64,000 nt of DNA, taken from assembly GCF_000975035.1 (NCBI RefSeq), contig NZ_BBRA01000001.1, positions 1,011,184 through 1,075,183 on the forward strand. Reading direction: 5' to 3'. How positions within the stretch are numbered: position 1 is the stretch's first letter; each line of letters starts with the position of its first letter. Positions 17,385 through 26,042 of this stretch are shown one piece after another. The notes beneath the pieces are model-generated. The model was not told the origin of the DNA. It did not search any database and worked only from the letters and a program-made list of their open reading frames with translations. This stretch comes from Demequina flava (GTDB lineage Bacteria; Actinomycetota; Actinomycetes; Actinomycetales; Demequinaceae). The position numbers and the translations under genes were made by a program.

Positions 17385-19373
17385 CTAGAAAATGTCGCCC
17401 GGGTACCCGTCGTCGTCCTTCGATGCGCCCACCATGTCCGCCATCACCCGGTACGCGTTGGCGATCGTGGTGAGTACCGGTGAGGCACCACCGTTGGACA
17501 CGTGGGTCGCGGCATCGATCACGCGCACATTGCCGTGACCCCACACGCGCCCGACCGGATCGACCACCGACGCCGCAGGCGTGACACCCATGCGGGCCGT
17601 TCCCGCCTGATAGCGACTGACGACCGGCCCACCCGAGCCCGTGTGCGTATCAACGGGAACCACTTGGTTCGCCCCAGACTCCCGCAGCCAGTCCACGGCG
17701 CGCTCGCCCAGGAAGCTGCGGGTCCGCTCGTCCTCGGGGTGAAGATCACCGTGCAGAACGGGCTCCGGGATGCCCCACTCATCGGTGACGGTCGCTGACA
17801 AGGTGACCCTGGCATCGGCCGAGGGGACCTCATGCGCCGTACCCACGATGCGCTGCATACGCGGCAACAGCCGCGCCAACCGCGGCATCAGGTCTGTCCC
17901 GGACCACGGCAAGAGCCCCACGTGCTGGAGTTGGCGGAGGGCCGATGCTGGGGTCGGGACATAGTCATTGCTCAAGACTCCGCCGCCCACCACGGCGGGG
18001 TTGCCATGGCGGAAGTCGGAGGTGGCGATGCCGGCTCCGGGGCCTTCGAGGTCGCTGATGGCTTCTTCGAAAATGCCGATCGCGCCCACCTGAGCCTGTC
18101 CCTGGAGGTAGCGGCCAACTTGGTCGTAGCGATTGCCGATTCCGGTGGGCTCACGGTCGCTGCGGCTGGACAACAGGATGCGAGCGCTCTCGACGGCGCC
18201 GGCTGCGATCACGACCTCGTCCGCGTCGATGCGCCGCTCCCACAGCCCGGTCTCGTCGAGGCCGCGCACGAGCACCCCGGACACGGACCCATCACTGCGG
18301 GTCGTGAGGTGCGCGGCGCGGGCGGAAAGGATGAAGCTCGCGCGTCCGGTGCGGGCGGCCCGCCACAGCGCGGTGTTCTGCGAGCCGGCTTTGGCGCCCA
18401 CGGGACAGGCGAAGCCAAGGCATTGGGAACAGCGCACGCACGCTGCGCGGCCGCGATAGGGCTCGGAGTTGATGAGCATTGGCACGGGGAGGGTGCGCCA
18501 GCCGAGTGAGTCGGCACCGGCGATCAACCGCGCTGCGGGGCGTGTGCGCGGAAGTGGGGGCAGTGGGTAGGGAACGGAGCGGTGGCCCTCGGTGTCGCGC
18601 GGGCCGGGGGCGCCGCTGACGCCCCACTCGAACTCGGCGTGGGCGTAGTACGGCTCCATCTCGTCGTATGTGACGGGCCAGTCCGCCTGCGCAGACCCCT
18701 CTGGCACGCCGTACGTCGAGGCCATCGTGAAGTCTTGGGGCGCGAACCGCCAGGCTTGGGCACCGTAGACGCGGCTTCCACCGCCAAGTCCAAAGGCACT
18801 GGCACCCCAGCGCGGGTCCGAGGGGCCGATGCTCTCTTCGGTGTTCCCGACGCGCTTGTGGGTCGAGGGCGATTGCAAATGGTCGCGCGCGAGGTCTCCC
18901 GTTGTGGGAGCACCGCCGCGTTCAATCACGAGCACGGACCGGCCAGCCTCGGCCAACTCCTGCGCGGCCACTCCGCCCCCAGCGCCGGACCCGATGACGA
19001 TCGCGTCGTAGCGAGCCATGAGTTCCCTGCGCGTCACGACAGCTGCAGGCACTTCGTCAGGCATGTCCGAGCCCGAGGGCTTGCCGTCAAAGCCGGTGCG
19101 CCATCCCAGCGCCTTCCAAGTCGCGGGCTGGGTCACGGTGATCTGGCCCACCAGCCCGGCGAACCACTGGGCGTCGCGGTTGTCGCGCATCTCCACCAGG
19201 TCGGCTGGTGTGCCTTGGCGCGCAAGTCTCGCGAGGCGTTCCCGCCAGGCGGGGTGATCGTGGTCGAGGACCATCTGGAGCCGGCGCAGGACCTCGGGCG
19301 AGTCCGACGAGGGCCATGGGCCTCCCGGCAGGACCGCAGCCACCCAGGCGGCGAGGTCGGCATCGACTGTCAT
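17385..19373 (-). CDS. GMC-family FAD oxidoreductase
   Basis: 662 residues. Residues 1-110 form a helical extension like the small subunit of gluconate 2-dehydrogenase. The FAD-binding motif is IVIGSGAGGGVAAQELAEAG (about 126-145). The GMC C-terminal end has HTGSGGPVVSRY, GTARMG and THVSNGGASPVLTTIANA, which hold the active-site His/Asn pair region. Around residue 315 a Cys-rich stretch CVRCSQCLGFACPVGAK is seen, as in the GMC branch with an extra Cys cluster. It should oxidise an alcohol, sugar or sterol-like substrate, passing electrons to an unknown acceptor. No signal peptide. It is probably cotranscribed with the DsbA-like gene. Two copies of the dispersed motif lie inside it (17939, 18823). 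Confidence 0.87.
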   Translation of the reverse strand: MTVDADLAAWVAAVLPGGPWPSSDSPEVLRRLQMVLDHDHPAWRERLARLARQGTPADLVEMRDNRDAQWFAGLVGQITVTQPATWKALGWRTGFDGKPSGSDMPDEVPAAVVTRRELMARYDAIVIGSGAGGGVAAQELAEAGRSVLVIERGGAPTTGDLARDHLQSPSTHKRVGNTEESIGPSDPRWGASAFGLGGGSRVYGAQAWRFAPQDFTMASTYGVPEGSAQADWPVTYDEMEPYYAHAEFEWGVSGAPGPRDTEGHRSVPYPLPPLPRTRPAARLIAGADSLGWRTLPVPMLINSEPYRGRAACVRCSQCLGFACPVGAKAGSQNTALWRAARTGRASFILSARAAHLTTRSDGSVSGVLVRGLDETGLWERRIDADEVVIAAGAVESARILLSSRSDREPTGIGNRYDQVGRYLQGQAQVGAIGIFEEAISDLEGPGAGIATSDFRHGNPAVVGGGVLSNDYVPTPASALRQLQHVGLLPWSGTDLMPRLARLLPRMQRIVGTAHEVPSADARVTLSATVTDEWGIPEPVLHGDLHPEDERTRSFLGERAVDWLRESGANQVVPVDTHTGSGGPVVSRYQAGTARMGVTPAASVVDPVGRVWGHGNVRVIDAATHVSNGGASPVLTTIANAYRVMADMVGASKDDDGYPGDIF

Positions 19374-19426
19374 ACCTTCAGCCTAAAGCGCTCAGGTGAC
19401 GCCTCTGTTTCATGCGAAACGCGAGC

Positions 19427-19493
19427 GATGTAAAGAACTCTTGACATCTGGTTTCCGGCGGCCTATCGTCATCATGTCAAACATTCTTAACAT
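19427..19493 (+). promoter_or_regulatory. Promoter flanked by two operators, XRE operon
   Basis: TTGACA (19441-19446), a 17-base spacer and TATCGT (19464-19469) make a convincing sigma-70-type promoter. One imperfect palindrome (19427-19448) has outer arms GATGT and ACATC and covers the -35 box; a second, ATGTCAAACATTCTTAACAT (19474-19493), lies just downstream of the -10 box. They share the pattern ATGT-AA...TT-ACAT. The gene for the likely binder is the XRE regulator at the end of the operon. Confidence 0.6.
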
Positions 19494-19514
19494 CGACACG
19501 ATCCAGGAGACACC

Positions 19515-19952
19515 ATGAGCGAGGAACGATCGTTCGAGGAGCGGCAGACCGCGGCTGGCCTCGCCATTGGTCTTGTAGCCGTGCTCGCCTACGTCGCGGT
19601 TCTGACGGTGCGCGCGCTGACCGACGACCTGCCCCTCACGGAGGTCGCGTGGCAGGGGCCGATGCTGGTGTGCGTCGGCGTTGGCGGCGTAGCTTACGCA
19701 CTGCTCTTCCTGGCGTTGTGGTTGCGCCAGCGCGGCGAGACGCTCACCGATGAGCGCGACGAGCACATCCGCGCTGCGGGCGAAGTTTCGGGAGCGTCAC
19801 TGTCCGGACTCGGCGTGCTCGCCGCACTGGTGATGCTCGCGCTCGACGTCGACACCTTCTGGATCGCCAACGTCCTGTTGCTGGTCACCTTCGCCGGCGC
19901 TGTGGCCCAATCAGCAACCGTGCTCGGCGCATACCGTGGAGGAATCGCATGA
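19515..19952 (+). CDS. Four-segment membrane protein, first of an XRE operon
   Basis: 145 residues with four membrane segments (about 13-33, 47-69, 93-111 and 115-136) and a charged cytosolic loop QRGETLTDERDEHIRAAG between the second and third. The next gene encodes a similar protein (shared DTFWI-N and YRGG/YRRG ends), so the two are likely paralogues that pair in the membrane. This pattern, small membrane proteins followed by a 70-residue XRE regulator, is common in Gram-positives; the function is not known. I do not assign a family number. The ATG follows CCAGGAGACACC, and its stop overlaps the next start (ATGA). Confidence 0.75.
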   Translation: MSEERSFEERQTAAGLAIGLVAVLAYVAVLTVRALTDDLPLTEVAWQGPMLVCVGVGGVAYALLFLALWLRQRGETLTDERDEHIRAAGEVSGASLSGLGVLAALVMLALDVDTFWIANVLLLVTFAGAVAQSATVLGAYRGGIA

Positions 19953-20458
19953 ACGCCGCCCAAGACTCAGCGTCGACAGCACCGTTGCCGGATGACGCAC
20001 CCGAGCCCATGACCACTGCCCAACGGGGCGTGTGGGTCTTCCTCGTCACCAACATCTCTGCTGCCATCGCTTACGCAATCGTCGTGGTGCCGCGCGCCCT
20101 GTCGCAGCCCATCGAGGACGTTTCATGGGTGACGCCCATGCTGTGGGCGATCGGGTTTCAGATCGTCGGCACCATTGTCGGGTCGATTCTTGCCGCGATC
20201 GGGTCTGCAGTGAGCCTCGCTGCGCGTGGACGTGAGCCTGAGGTGGAGATGGTCACGGACGCCCGCGACAAGGACATCGAGCGCTACGGGTCACGCATGA
20301 CTCAAGGCGTGCTCGGCGCCGGCACATTTGTCGCTCTTGTGCTCGCGATGCTGGATGCTGACACGTTCTGGATCGGCAACACCATCTTCTTCTTTGGAGT
20401 GGTCAGCGGAATCGTCGAGGCCGTCGTCAAGATCCGCGCATACCGCAGGGGCCTGTAA
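19949..20458 (+). CDS. Four-segment membrane protein, second of an XRE operon
   Basis: 169 residues. The first 25 are a Ser/Pro/Asp-rich cytosolic leader; four membrane segments follow (about 30-50, 58-86, 115-132 and 137-155). It has the same DARDKDIERYGSRMTQG type loop and LDADTFWIGNT ending as its upstream partner (compare LDVDTFWIANV), indicating an old duplication. The ATGA overlap with the upstream gene and the TAATG junction with the XRE gene downstream show a tightly coupled operon. Function unknown; perhaps the membrane part of a stress-sensing or transport unit controlled by the XRE protein. Confidence 0.75.
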   Translation: MNAAQDSASTAPLPDDAPEPMTTAQRGVWVFLVTNISAAIAYAIVVVPRALSQPIEDVSWVTPMLWAIGFQIVGTIVGSILAAIGSAVSLAARGREPEVEMVTDARDKDIERYGSRMTQGVLGAGTFVALVLAMLDADTFWIGNTIFFFGVVSGIVEAVVKIRAYRRGL

Positions 20459-20685
20459 TGGGCCGTTCCACGCAGGTCACGAACTCCATCAGGCAGTTGC
20501 GCTCTGAGCGCGGCGGCCTCACACAGGCCGAGCTGGCTTCACGCATTGGCGTGACTCGGCAGACGGTCATCGCCATCGAGCAAGGGCGATATTCGCCGTC
20601 GCTCGAGATGGCATTTCAAATCGCTCGCGCGCTCGGAGTCTCACTCGACGACGTGTTCCAGTACCCCGACAACGAATCCGCGTAG
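20458..20685 (+). CDS. XRE-family transcriptional regulator
   Basis: 75 residues, essentially one helix-turn-helix domain: SIRQLRSERGGLTQAELASRIGVTRQTVIAIEQGRYSPSLEMA (core LTQAELASRIGVTRQTVIAIE), followed by ALGVSLDDVFQY. This is the small regulator type found at the end of membrane-protein operons. Its start overlaps the previous stop (TAATG). Two similar palindromes around the operon promoter (19427-19448, 19474-19493) are good candidates for its binding sites, giving autorepression. A short GC hairpin follows 25 bp after the stop. Confidence 0.9.
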   Translation: MGRSTQVTNSIRQLRSERGGLTQAELASRIGVTRQTVIAIEQGRYSPSLEMAFQIARALGVSLDDVFQYPDNESA

Positions 20686-20709
20686 GACTCCACGCCCGCA
20701 CCACCGCTT

Positions 20710-20726
20710 GGCCACGTGACGTGGCC
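20710..20726 (+). terminator. Short GC hairpin after the XRE gene
   Basis: GGCCACG (20710-20716) and CGTGGCC (20720-20726) pair with a 3-base loop, 25 bp after the XRE stop and before the DUF4386 gene. There is no T tract, so it may be a weak terminator or only an RNA end protector. Confidence 0.4.
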
Positions 20727-20767
20727 GCTACTACCCGTACCCAAAAACGCATCCTCCAGGAGACACC

Positions 20768-21463
20768 ATGACCACCACCGACACCGTGCGGACTGCCCGC
20801 GGGACCGGGCTCGCCTATCTGGGCCTCGCCCTCACCGGCATGGCCGGCTTCCTCATCATTCGCCCTCAACTCTTCACGGATTCGCCGGCGGAGACTCTGG
20901 CCAACCTCAGCGAGAAGCCCGAACTCGCAGCTGCCGCAGTCGGGATTGAGATGGCCATCGTGCTCACGCAGGCGCTCGCGGCCGTGTGGTTCTACAAGCT
21001 CTTGCACGACATCCGGCCCGTGGCAGCGTTCGCGACCGCAACATTTGGACTGATGAACGCAGCCGCGATCATGGCGTCGGGCGTGTTCATGGCGACGGCA
21101 GTGGCCATTGCGGGCGACCCTTCGATCGTGAGCGGGGCCGATGCTGCGGGCACCATCGGCGTTCTCGCGCACCTGAGCGATGCGGCCTGGGGCCTGGGGG
21201 GCTTGTTCTTTGGGCTGTGGCTGATCCCGATGGGGTGGGCCGCGGTCACGACGCGCCGCTTCCCGGTTGTGCTGGGATGGACCCTGATAGTCGGAGGGGT
21301 TGGCTACGTGCTGTCGGCCTTCGCGGGATGGGGATTGGACGGAGCGCCCGGGTGGTTCGTCGAGGGCTTGGCTTTCCCTGCAACACTCGCCGAGTTTTGG
21401 ATGATCGCCTACCTACTGTCCGTTGGCATTCGGCCATCTACCGACCAGGAGAACCGCTCATGA
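20768..21463 (+). CDS. DUF4386 membrane protein
   Basis: 231 residues with six predicted membrane segments, starting with GTGLAYLGLALTGMAGFLI and containing the family-like stretch AATFGLMNAAAIMASGVFMA, GLFFGLWLIPMGW and the final LAEFWMIAYLL. This matches DUF4386, a membrane family of unknown role. The ribosome site CCAGGAGACACC is the same as that of the XRE operon's first gene, although the sequence further upstream differs. The last codons overlap the start of the MDR reductase gene (ATGA at 21460-21463), so both are made from one mRNA. The pairing suggests a membrane protein and a cytosolic reductase in one response; no substrate is evident. Confidence 0.85.
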   Translation: MTTTDTVRTARGTGLAYLGLALTGMAGFLIIRPQLFTDSPAETLANLSEKPELAAAAVGIEMAIVLTQALAAVWFYKLLHDIRPVAAFATATFGLMNAAAIMASGVFMATAVAIAGDPSIVSGADAAGTIGVLAHLSDAAWGLGGLFFGLWLIPMGWAAVTTRRFPVVLGWTLIVGGVGYVLSAFAGWGLDGAPGWFVEGLAFPATLAEFWMIAYLLSVGIRPSTDQENRS

Positions 21464-22482
21464 GCACCATTCCAGAAACGATGACCGCCGCTGTCCAACC
21501 CGGCTACGGACCGGTCAGCGGCGTCGCCGCGGCCACACGAACCGTCCCCTCACCCGCCCCGGGTCAGGTGCTCATCCGCGTCGAAGCGGCAGCTCTCAAC
21601 CCAGCCGACGTCTTCACCATCACGGGAACTCCGGCCGTGGTCCGGGCGTCGAAGGGAGTTCGTAGCCCCAAGCAGCCGGTCCCGGGCTCCGACGCCGCGG
21701 GCGTGGTCGTCGCGGTTGGGGAAGGCGACTCCGAATGGAACGTAGGCGACCGGGTCTTCGGCATGGCATCGGGCGCGCTCGCCGAGTACGCCTTGTCAAA
21801 GGTCGCCTGGCTCGTGCCAACTCCCGATGGGGTCTCATCGGAATCGGCGGCAGCCTCCGTGATGGTGGGCCTCACCGCGCTCCACGGCCTGCGCCGCGCG
21901 GGCCTCGACCCGTGGCCCACCACCGGCGAAGACCAGCCGCTCGCAGGTAAGCGAGTACTCGTCATCGGTGCCGGCGGCGGGGTGGGCTCGGCAACGGTGC
22001 AGATCGCCGCGGGCGCCGGAGCGCATGTCACGGGTGTCTGTTCCGCTGGTGTAGCCGATGCCGTGGCCGCCCTGGGCGCCCACCGCACCGTGGACTATGC
22101 GACGGAGGATGTCCTCGCGTTGGAGGGCGGGTTTGACCTCATTCTCGACAACGTTGGGGCGGTCCCAATGCTTGACCTCGAACAGCTCGTCGCCCCAAGC
22201 GGCATCCTGTTCCCGAACTCGGGCATCCCGGGACCAGACGGCGGTGCCATCACTCGCGTCGCCAAGGCCAACTGGCACGGAAAGGTGCGTCGCCGCCGGA
22301 TCGGCACGTTCCTGTCGACGGTCATCCAAAGCGACATGCAGCTGGTTGCGGACCACCTGGCCGACGGAAGTTTCACCCCGCTGGTGGACTCACGCTGGAA
22401 CCTGACCCAAGCATCGGCCGCATTGCAACACATTGCCGACGGGCACGTCCACGGGAAGGTTGTCGTTACTCCGGGACGGTGA
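21460..22482 (+). CDS. Zinc-free MDR oxidoreductase (quinone reductase-like)
   Basis: 340 residues of the medium-chain reductase family. The N-terminal GroES-like barrel carries GQVLIRVEAAALNPADVF and PGSDAAGVVVAVG; the NADPH-binding Rossmann fold has RVLVIGAGGGVGSATVQIA (GGGVGS near residue 170). Catalytic zinc Cys/His residues are absent, so it is of the quinone reductase/enoyl reductase type. NADPH is the likely cofactor. The ATG overlaps the DUF4386 stop. The frame is open upstream, but that part lies antiparallel to nothing useful and overlaps DUF4386 in another frame. Near the end (22410-22419) there is a dispersed motif copy. The last 17 bp overlap the convergent membrane-protein gene. 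Confidence 0.87.
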   Translation: MSTIPETMTAAVQPGYGPVSGVAAATRTVPSPAPGQVLIRVEAAALNPADVFTITGTPAVVRASKGVRSPKQPVPGSDAAGVVVAVGEGDSEWNVGDRVFGMASGALAEYALSKVAWLVPTPDGVSSESAAASVMVGLTALHGLRRAGLDPWPTTGEDQPLAGKRVLVIGAGGGVGSATVQIAAGAGAHVTGVCSAGVADAVAALGAHRTVDYATEDVLALEGGFDLILDNVGAVPMLDLEQLVAPSGILFPNSGIPGPDGGAITRVAKANWHGKVRRRRIGTFLSTVIQSDMQLVADHLADGSFTPLVDSRWNLTQASAALQHIADGHVHGKVVVTPGR

Positions 22483-22936
22483 CGAGGCGCCGGTAGCCCA
22501 GGCCCGCAAGCAGGGCCGCGCCGGCAGCACAGGCGAAGATGATCACGGCAGCGGCACCCTGGTCACCCACGCCCAAGAACGTCACGACGACCACCGCGGC
22601 GACTGCGCCAATGCCCGCGGCGTTGAAGCTCTCGGTTGCCGCGGCCATTGCGAGCAGGGGTAGCGCGAGCCACTCGGTTGCCGGTGCCTGCGTCATCAGC
22701 ACGACCCACAGCAGGAGGAGCGCACCCCACCACGCGCCGCGCGACCGCCTGCGCACAGCGAGTCCGCCGGCGGAGAAGACGCCGAAGAACAGAACAGTTC
22801 CAAGCACCACACCCAGGGGCGCGCCACCTTGGTCCTGCCACGCCCCCACGATGCCAATCACACCCGCAGCCATCACAGCGATCACGAGAACGGCGCGCAA
22901 CAGGACAGCAAGGCGAGGGGAAGGCATAGCGGCCAT
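22466..22936 (-). CDS. Small membrane protein of unknown function
   Basis: 156 residues, with five hydrophobic segments (about 10-30, 38-58, 68-83, 88-112 and 118-147) and the basic stretch VRRRSRG after the second. It resembles the membrane half of actinobacterial sensor kinases but has no soluble domain, and I do not recognise a family. A start at 22927 (second ATG) is as likely as 22936. The gene is convergent with the MDR reductase (17-bp overlap) and divergent from the MFS gene at 23043. Coding is supported by the hydrophobic pattern and the third-position GC. Confidence 0.65.
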   Translation of the reverse strand: MAAMPSPRLAVLLRAVLVIAVMAAGVIGIVGAWQDQGGAPLGVVLGTVLFFGVFSAGGLAVRRRSRGAWWGALLLLWVVLMTQAPATEWLALPLLAMAAATESFNAAGIGAVAAVVVVTFLGVGDQGAAAVIIFACAAGAALLAGLGYRRLVTVPE

Positions 22937-23042
22937 TGTCCCAAATGCGTGGAAGCGCTCGGGACGCTGCCCACCCGTCCACGCGGGCGGCGATCCCGAC
23001 GTAAGTTAGAGGCATGCCCATCGTGAATCGCCCCGGACTCGC

Positions 23043-24371
23043 ATGAGCCGCACCTTCGCATCGCTGGGCTACTACAACTACCGCCTGTGGTTTGCCGGCG
23101 CGCTCGTGTCCAACGTGGGCACGTGGATGCAGCGCGTCGCCCAGGACTGGCTGGTCCTGACGCATCTCACCGATGATTCCGGCGTCGCTGTCGGCATCAC
23201 GACCGCGTTGCAGTTCCTGCCGTTCCTGCTGCTGGGCCCGTGGGCCGGCGTGCTCGCTGACCGCGTCGACCAGCGCAAGCTCCTCATCATCACGCAGAGC
23301 GTCGCGGGCGCACTCGGAGTGGGTCTCGGCGCCTTGGTCCTGACCGGGCACGCCGAGTTGTGGCAGGTGTATGGATTCGCGTTCGCCCTGGGAGTGGTCG
23401 GCGCAATCGACACTCCCGCGCGTCAAACCTATGTGGCCGCCCTGGTGCCCCCGGACGGCCTGTCCAATGCGGTGGGCCTCAACGCAACCGCCTTTAACGG
23501 AGCGCGACTCGTGGGGCCCGCTGTGGCCGGACTGACGGTGGCCTGGGTGGGCATCGGCTGGGTCTTCATCATCAACGGCCTGACCTTCGTGGCCACCGTG
23601 ATTTCGCTCATGCTGATGCGCAAGAGCGAACTGTGGGTGATGGACCGCGCTCCCCGCGAGCCCGGACAGGTCAAGGAAGGCCTGCGTTACGTGCGCGGGC
23701 GGCCGGAGATCATCGTCGTCATGATCGTCATCTCCACGGTGGCGGCCTTTGGCCTAAACTTCCAAATGACGTCTGCGCTGATGGCGCGCATCGCGTTCGA
23801 GCGCGGCCCCGAAGATTACGGACTCATGGGGTCCGTGCTCGCGATCGGCTCGCTGGCCGGGGCGTTGCTGGCCGCGCGTCGCAAGCGGATCCGACTGCGA
23901 CTCCCGCTGGGCGCGGCGCTGCTGTTCGGAGTTTCTAGTGCTGTCATGGCCGCGATGCCGACCTTCGAGCTGTACATGGTGGCCTCGGTTGCCGTGGGCT
24001 TTTCCGCACTCACGATGCTCACGAGCGCGAACGCGTTGGTGCAGACCACGACTGAGCCGCGCATGCGTGGGCGCGTGATGGCGCTGTACTCGATGATCTT
24101 GCTGGGCTCCACGCCGATCGGATCGCCCATTGTGGGGTGGATCGGTGAAGAGATTGGGCCACGCTGGGCCGTCGGGATTGGCGCGATCGCCGCGATCGTG
24201 GTCTCGCTCGCGGCCGCGGCCTGGGCCGTGCGGTACTGGAATATGGAGGTCACGTACCACCGGCATCGGCCCCACCTCGAGTTCACCTACCCCAGCCAAA
24301 GCCGAGCGCGCGACGATGCCCTACTGCGGCTACGCGCCCAGTCGGTGGAGGATGCGTCGAGCCAGCCCTAG
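23043..24371 (+). CDS. MFS exporter (MFS_3/enterobactin exporter-like)
   Basis: 442 residues, about 12 membrane segments. It starts with FASLGYYNYRLWFAGALVSNVGTWMQRVAQDWLV, in parts NYRLWFAGALVSNVG and WMQRVAQDWLVL, which is the hallmark of the MFS_3 group (PF05977, EntS-like). Motif A-like GVLADRVDQRKLL is near residue 70; ALVQTTTEPRMRGRVMALYSM is the second-half counterpart. Such carriers export siderophores, drugs or metabolites; the substrate is unknown. The C-terminal 45 residues are charged and cytosolic. It is followed by a strong bidirectional terminator and is convergent with the DUF6458 gene. Confidence 0.88.
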   Translation: MSRTFASLGYYNYRLWFAGALVSNVGTWMQRVAQDWLVLTHLTDDSGVAVGITTALQFLPFLLLGPWAGVLADRVDQRKLLIITQSVAGALGVGLGALVLTGHAELWQVYGFAFALGVVGAIDTPARQTYVAALVPPDGLSNAVGLNATAFNGARLVGPAVAGLTVAWVGIGWVFIINGLTFVATVISLMLMRKSELWVMDRAPREPGQVKEGLRYVRGRPEIIVVMIVISTVAAFGLNFQMTSALMARIAFERGPEDYGLMGSVLAIGSLAGALLAARRKRIRLRLPLGAALLFGVSSAVMAAMPTFELYMVASVAVGFSALTMLTSANALVQTTTEPRMRGRVMALYSMILLGSTPIGSPIVGWIGEEIGPRWAVGIGAIAAIVVSLAAAAWAVRYWNMEVTYHRHRPHLEFTYPSQSRARDDALLRLRAQSVEDASSQP

Positions 24372-24391
24372 CGTCTTTACTGCCTGAAAGA

Positions 24392-24430
24392 AAGAAGTGC
24401 CGGGACCCTAGAGGGATCCCGGCACTTCTT
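24392..24430. terminator. Bidirectional intrinsic terminator
   Basis: AAGAAGTGCCGGGA and TCCCGGCACTTCTT are perfect 14-base arms around an 11-base loop. The stem starts with A-rich and ends with T-rich bases, so it can stop transcription from both the MFS gene (+) and the DUF6458 gene (-). This is the clearest terminator in the window. Confidence 0.85.
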
Positions 24431-24450
24431 CGCGGTATCGGCGCGAGGGG

Positions 24451-24702
24451 TTAGCGCTCCACGCCGTCGCGGGGTTCGCGGGAGTCCACGTTGTGGTGGT
24501 CAACGTGCTCCTCAGTCACATGCGTGTGCTGTGACTTGCGGCGCTGGCCGTTCATGATGAGCGACACGATGATGCCGACGGCACCCGCACCCATCAGGAT
24601 CCAGCCCACGAGGGCCAAGTTGACGGCATCAACGGACTCGTTCAGGGCGAAAGCCAAGATGGCGCCTACTGCGATAAGAAAAATGCCGGAACCAATAGCC
24701 AT
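24451..24702 (-). CDS. DUF6458 small membrane protein
   Basis: 83 residues, two membrane segments (about 2-22 and 28-49) and a hydrophilic His-rich tail (HTHVTEEHVDHHN). The start MAIGSGIFLIAVGAILAFAL and the middle GWILMGAGAVGIIVSLI fit DUF6458, a short family widespread in actinobacteria, sometimes abundant in stationary phase; no function is known. The ribosome site GGAGGAGCAAGAACC precedes the ATG. It ends 20 bp from the shared terminator. The region upstream (24703-24993, about 290 bp) has no gene but carries a palindrome for the next gene. Confidence 0.85.
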   Translation of the reverse strand: MAIGSGIFLIAVGAILAFALNESVDAVNLALVGWILMGAGAVGIIVSLIMNGQRRKSQHTHVTEEHVDHHNVDSREPRDGVER

Positions 24703-24934
24703 GGTTCTTGCTCCTCCCTCTCAGGGCAGCGACGCCACCGTCCGGTTGCGGACCAGGGGAATCTCCCCGCGGCATCGCGTGCGTAGAGGGCAACGGGAGC
24801 TCCCTTCTCAGATATTCCGAGGCAGCCTGTGCGCCGCGTGCGCGCCCAGTGAACTCCCCGGTGTACACGGCGCGGACCCGGCGTTGGAGCCGGTCCACGC
24901 CTAGGTTTCCTGCCCTCCCGCTCACCCAACGGAG

Positions 24935-24948
24935 CGTGAACGTTCACG
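24935..24948. promoter_or_regulatory. Candidate LacI-type operator
   Basis: CGTGAACGTTCACG is a perfect 14-bp palindrome with the central CG common to LacI/GalR operators, 45 bp before the aldose epimerase start. Just beside it, GTGTCGC (24951-24957) and GCGACAC (24978-24984) form a second, wider inverted repeat. A sugar-responsive repressor is inferred; none is encoded nearby. Confidence 0.45.
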
Positions 24949-24993
24949 AAGTGTCGCCTGACTCGAATCGAATCGATGCGACACAATGAGGAC

Positions 24994-25905
24994 ATGACGG
25001 ACACCGTGACGATTGAGAACGAGCGCTGGCGCATCGGCTTCCTCCCGCAGATGGGTGGGTCGCTCGCATTTGGCCAGGTACGCATTGACGGCGAGTGGGT
25101 CGATGTCCTGCGCCCTACGCCCGACGACGTGGAAATCACCAATCACACCGCGTCCTATCCACTGGTTCCGTGGTCCAACCGCATCCGCAACGGGCTCCTG
25201 CGATTCTCTGGGCGCGAGTATCAGCTGCGCCCCAACTGGCCCGACGGCACCGCCATCCACGGCGCGGCATGGGAGTTTCCCTGGGCCGTGGCAGATCGCT
25301 CCGAGACTCACATCACTTTGGAGTTCTCATCAACCGGCCTGTACGGCGTCAACTGGCCGTGGGAGTTCACCGCCCGTTTCACGTATGCGCTGGACGGAGA
25401 CGACTTCACCTGGACGTACTCGGTCACGAACGACGCTCACGAGACGTTCCCGGCGGGCTTTGGACACCACCCGTACCTCTTGCGGTCGGTCGCCGGCTCC
25501 GCAGACCCTCACCTGCAGGTCAACGTCGAGAAGGCGTACGACCTTGAAGAGTGCATGGCGACGGGGCCCGCGGGCGAGATCCGTCCCGCGGCAGACTTCC
25601 GCGAGTCGCGGGAGATCGGTCAGACGTTCGTGGACGACTGCTTCACGGGTCGCACCGGCGAGGATCTTGCGACGATCACCTGGCCCGACACGTTGACGCT
25701 GAACTTCACCGCGGATGCGGCTCTCGAGCACGCGGTGCTGTACATCCCGCCGGGCCGCGATTATTTCGCCTTCGAGCCCGTGTCCAACGCGAACGACGCC
25801 TTCAATCTCGACGAGGACGGCGTTGCCGGCGCGGGACTGTTCCTCCTCCAGCCAGGGGAGACCAGGACCGCATCGTTCACCATCGCGGCCACCCCGCAGC
25901 GCTAA
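24994..25905 (+). CDS. Aldose 1-epimerase family protein
   Basis: 303 residues, a beta-sandwich sugar mutarotase. Family marks: ASYPLVPWSNRIRNGLLRF near residue 50, AIHGAAWEFPW with the first catalytic His near 82, and PAGFGHHPYLLR with the second His near 158. The conserved Glu should lie in the late YFAFEPVSNANDAFNL. It converts alpha and beta anomers of aldoses (galactose or glucose); members of this group can act on sugar phosphates as well. The ATG at 24994 is chosen; an ATG six codons upstream (24976) is within the inverted repeat and less likely. A LacI-like palindrome lies upstream, so induction by a sugar is plausible. No operon partner. Confidence 0.87.
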   Translation: MTDTVTIENERWRIGFLPQMGGSLAFGQVRIDGEWVDVLRPTPDDVEITNHTASYPLVPWSNRIRNGLLRFSGREYQLRPNWPDGTAIHGAAWEFPWAVADRSETHITLEFSSTGLYGVNWPWEFTARFTYALDGDDFTWTYSVTNDAHETFPAGFGHHPYLLRSVAGSADPHLQVNVEKAYDLEECMATGPAGEIRPAADFRESREIGQTFVDDCFTGRTGEDLATITWPDTLTLNFTADAALEHAVLYIPPGRDYFAFEPVSNANDAFNLDEDGVAGAGLFLLQPGETRTASFTIAATPQR

Positions 25906-26042
25906 CCCGTCCGGGCTGGCGGGCAGGAACTGACTCGCGACGAGGCCCCGACCCTGGGCCAGAACTGGTGAGTTGGTCGCCTTGCTTGACCCCAGCATCG
26001 GCCCGCTAGGATAGGGGTCTGCGGTGCCGCTGGCGCCGCAAC

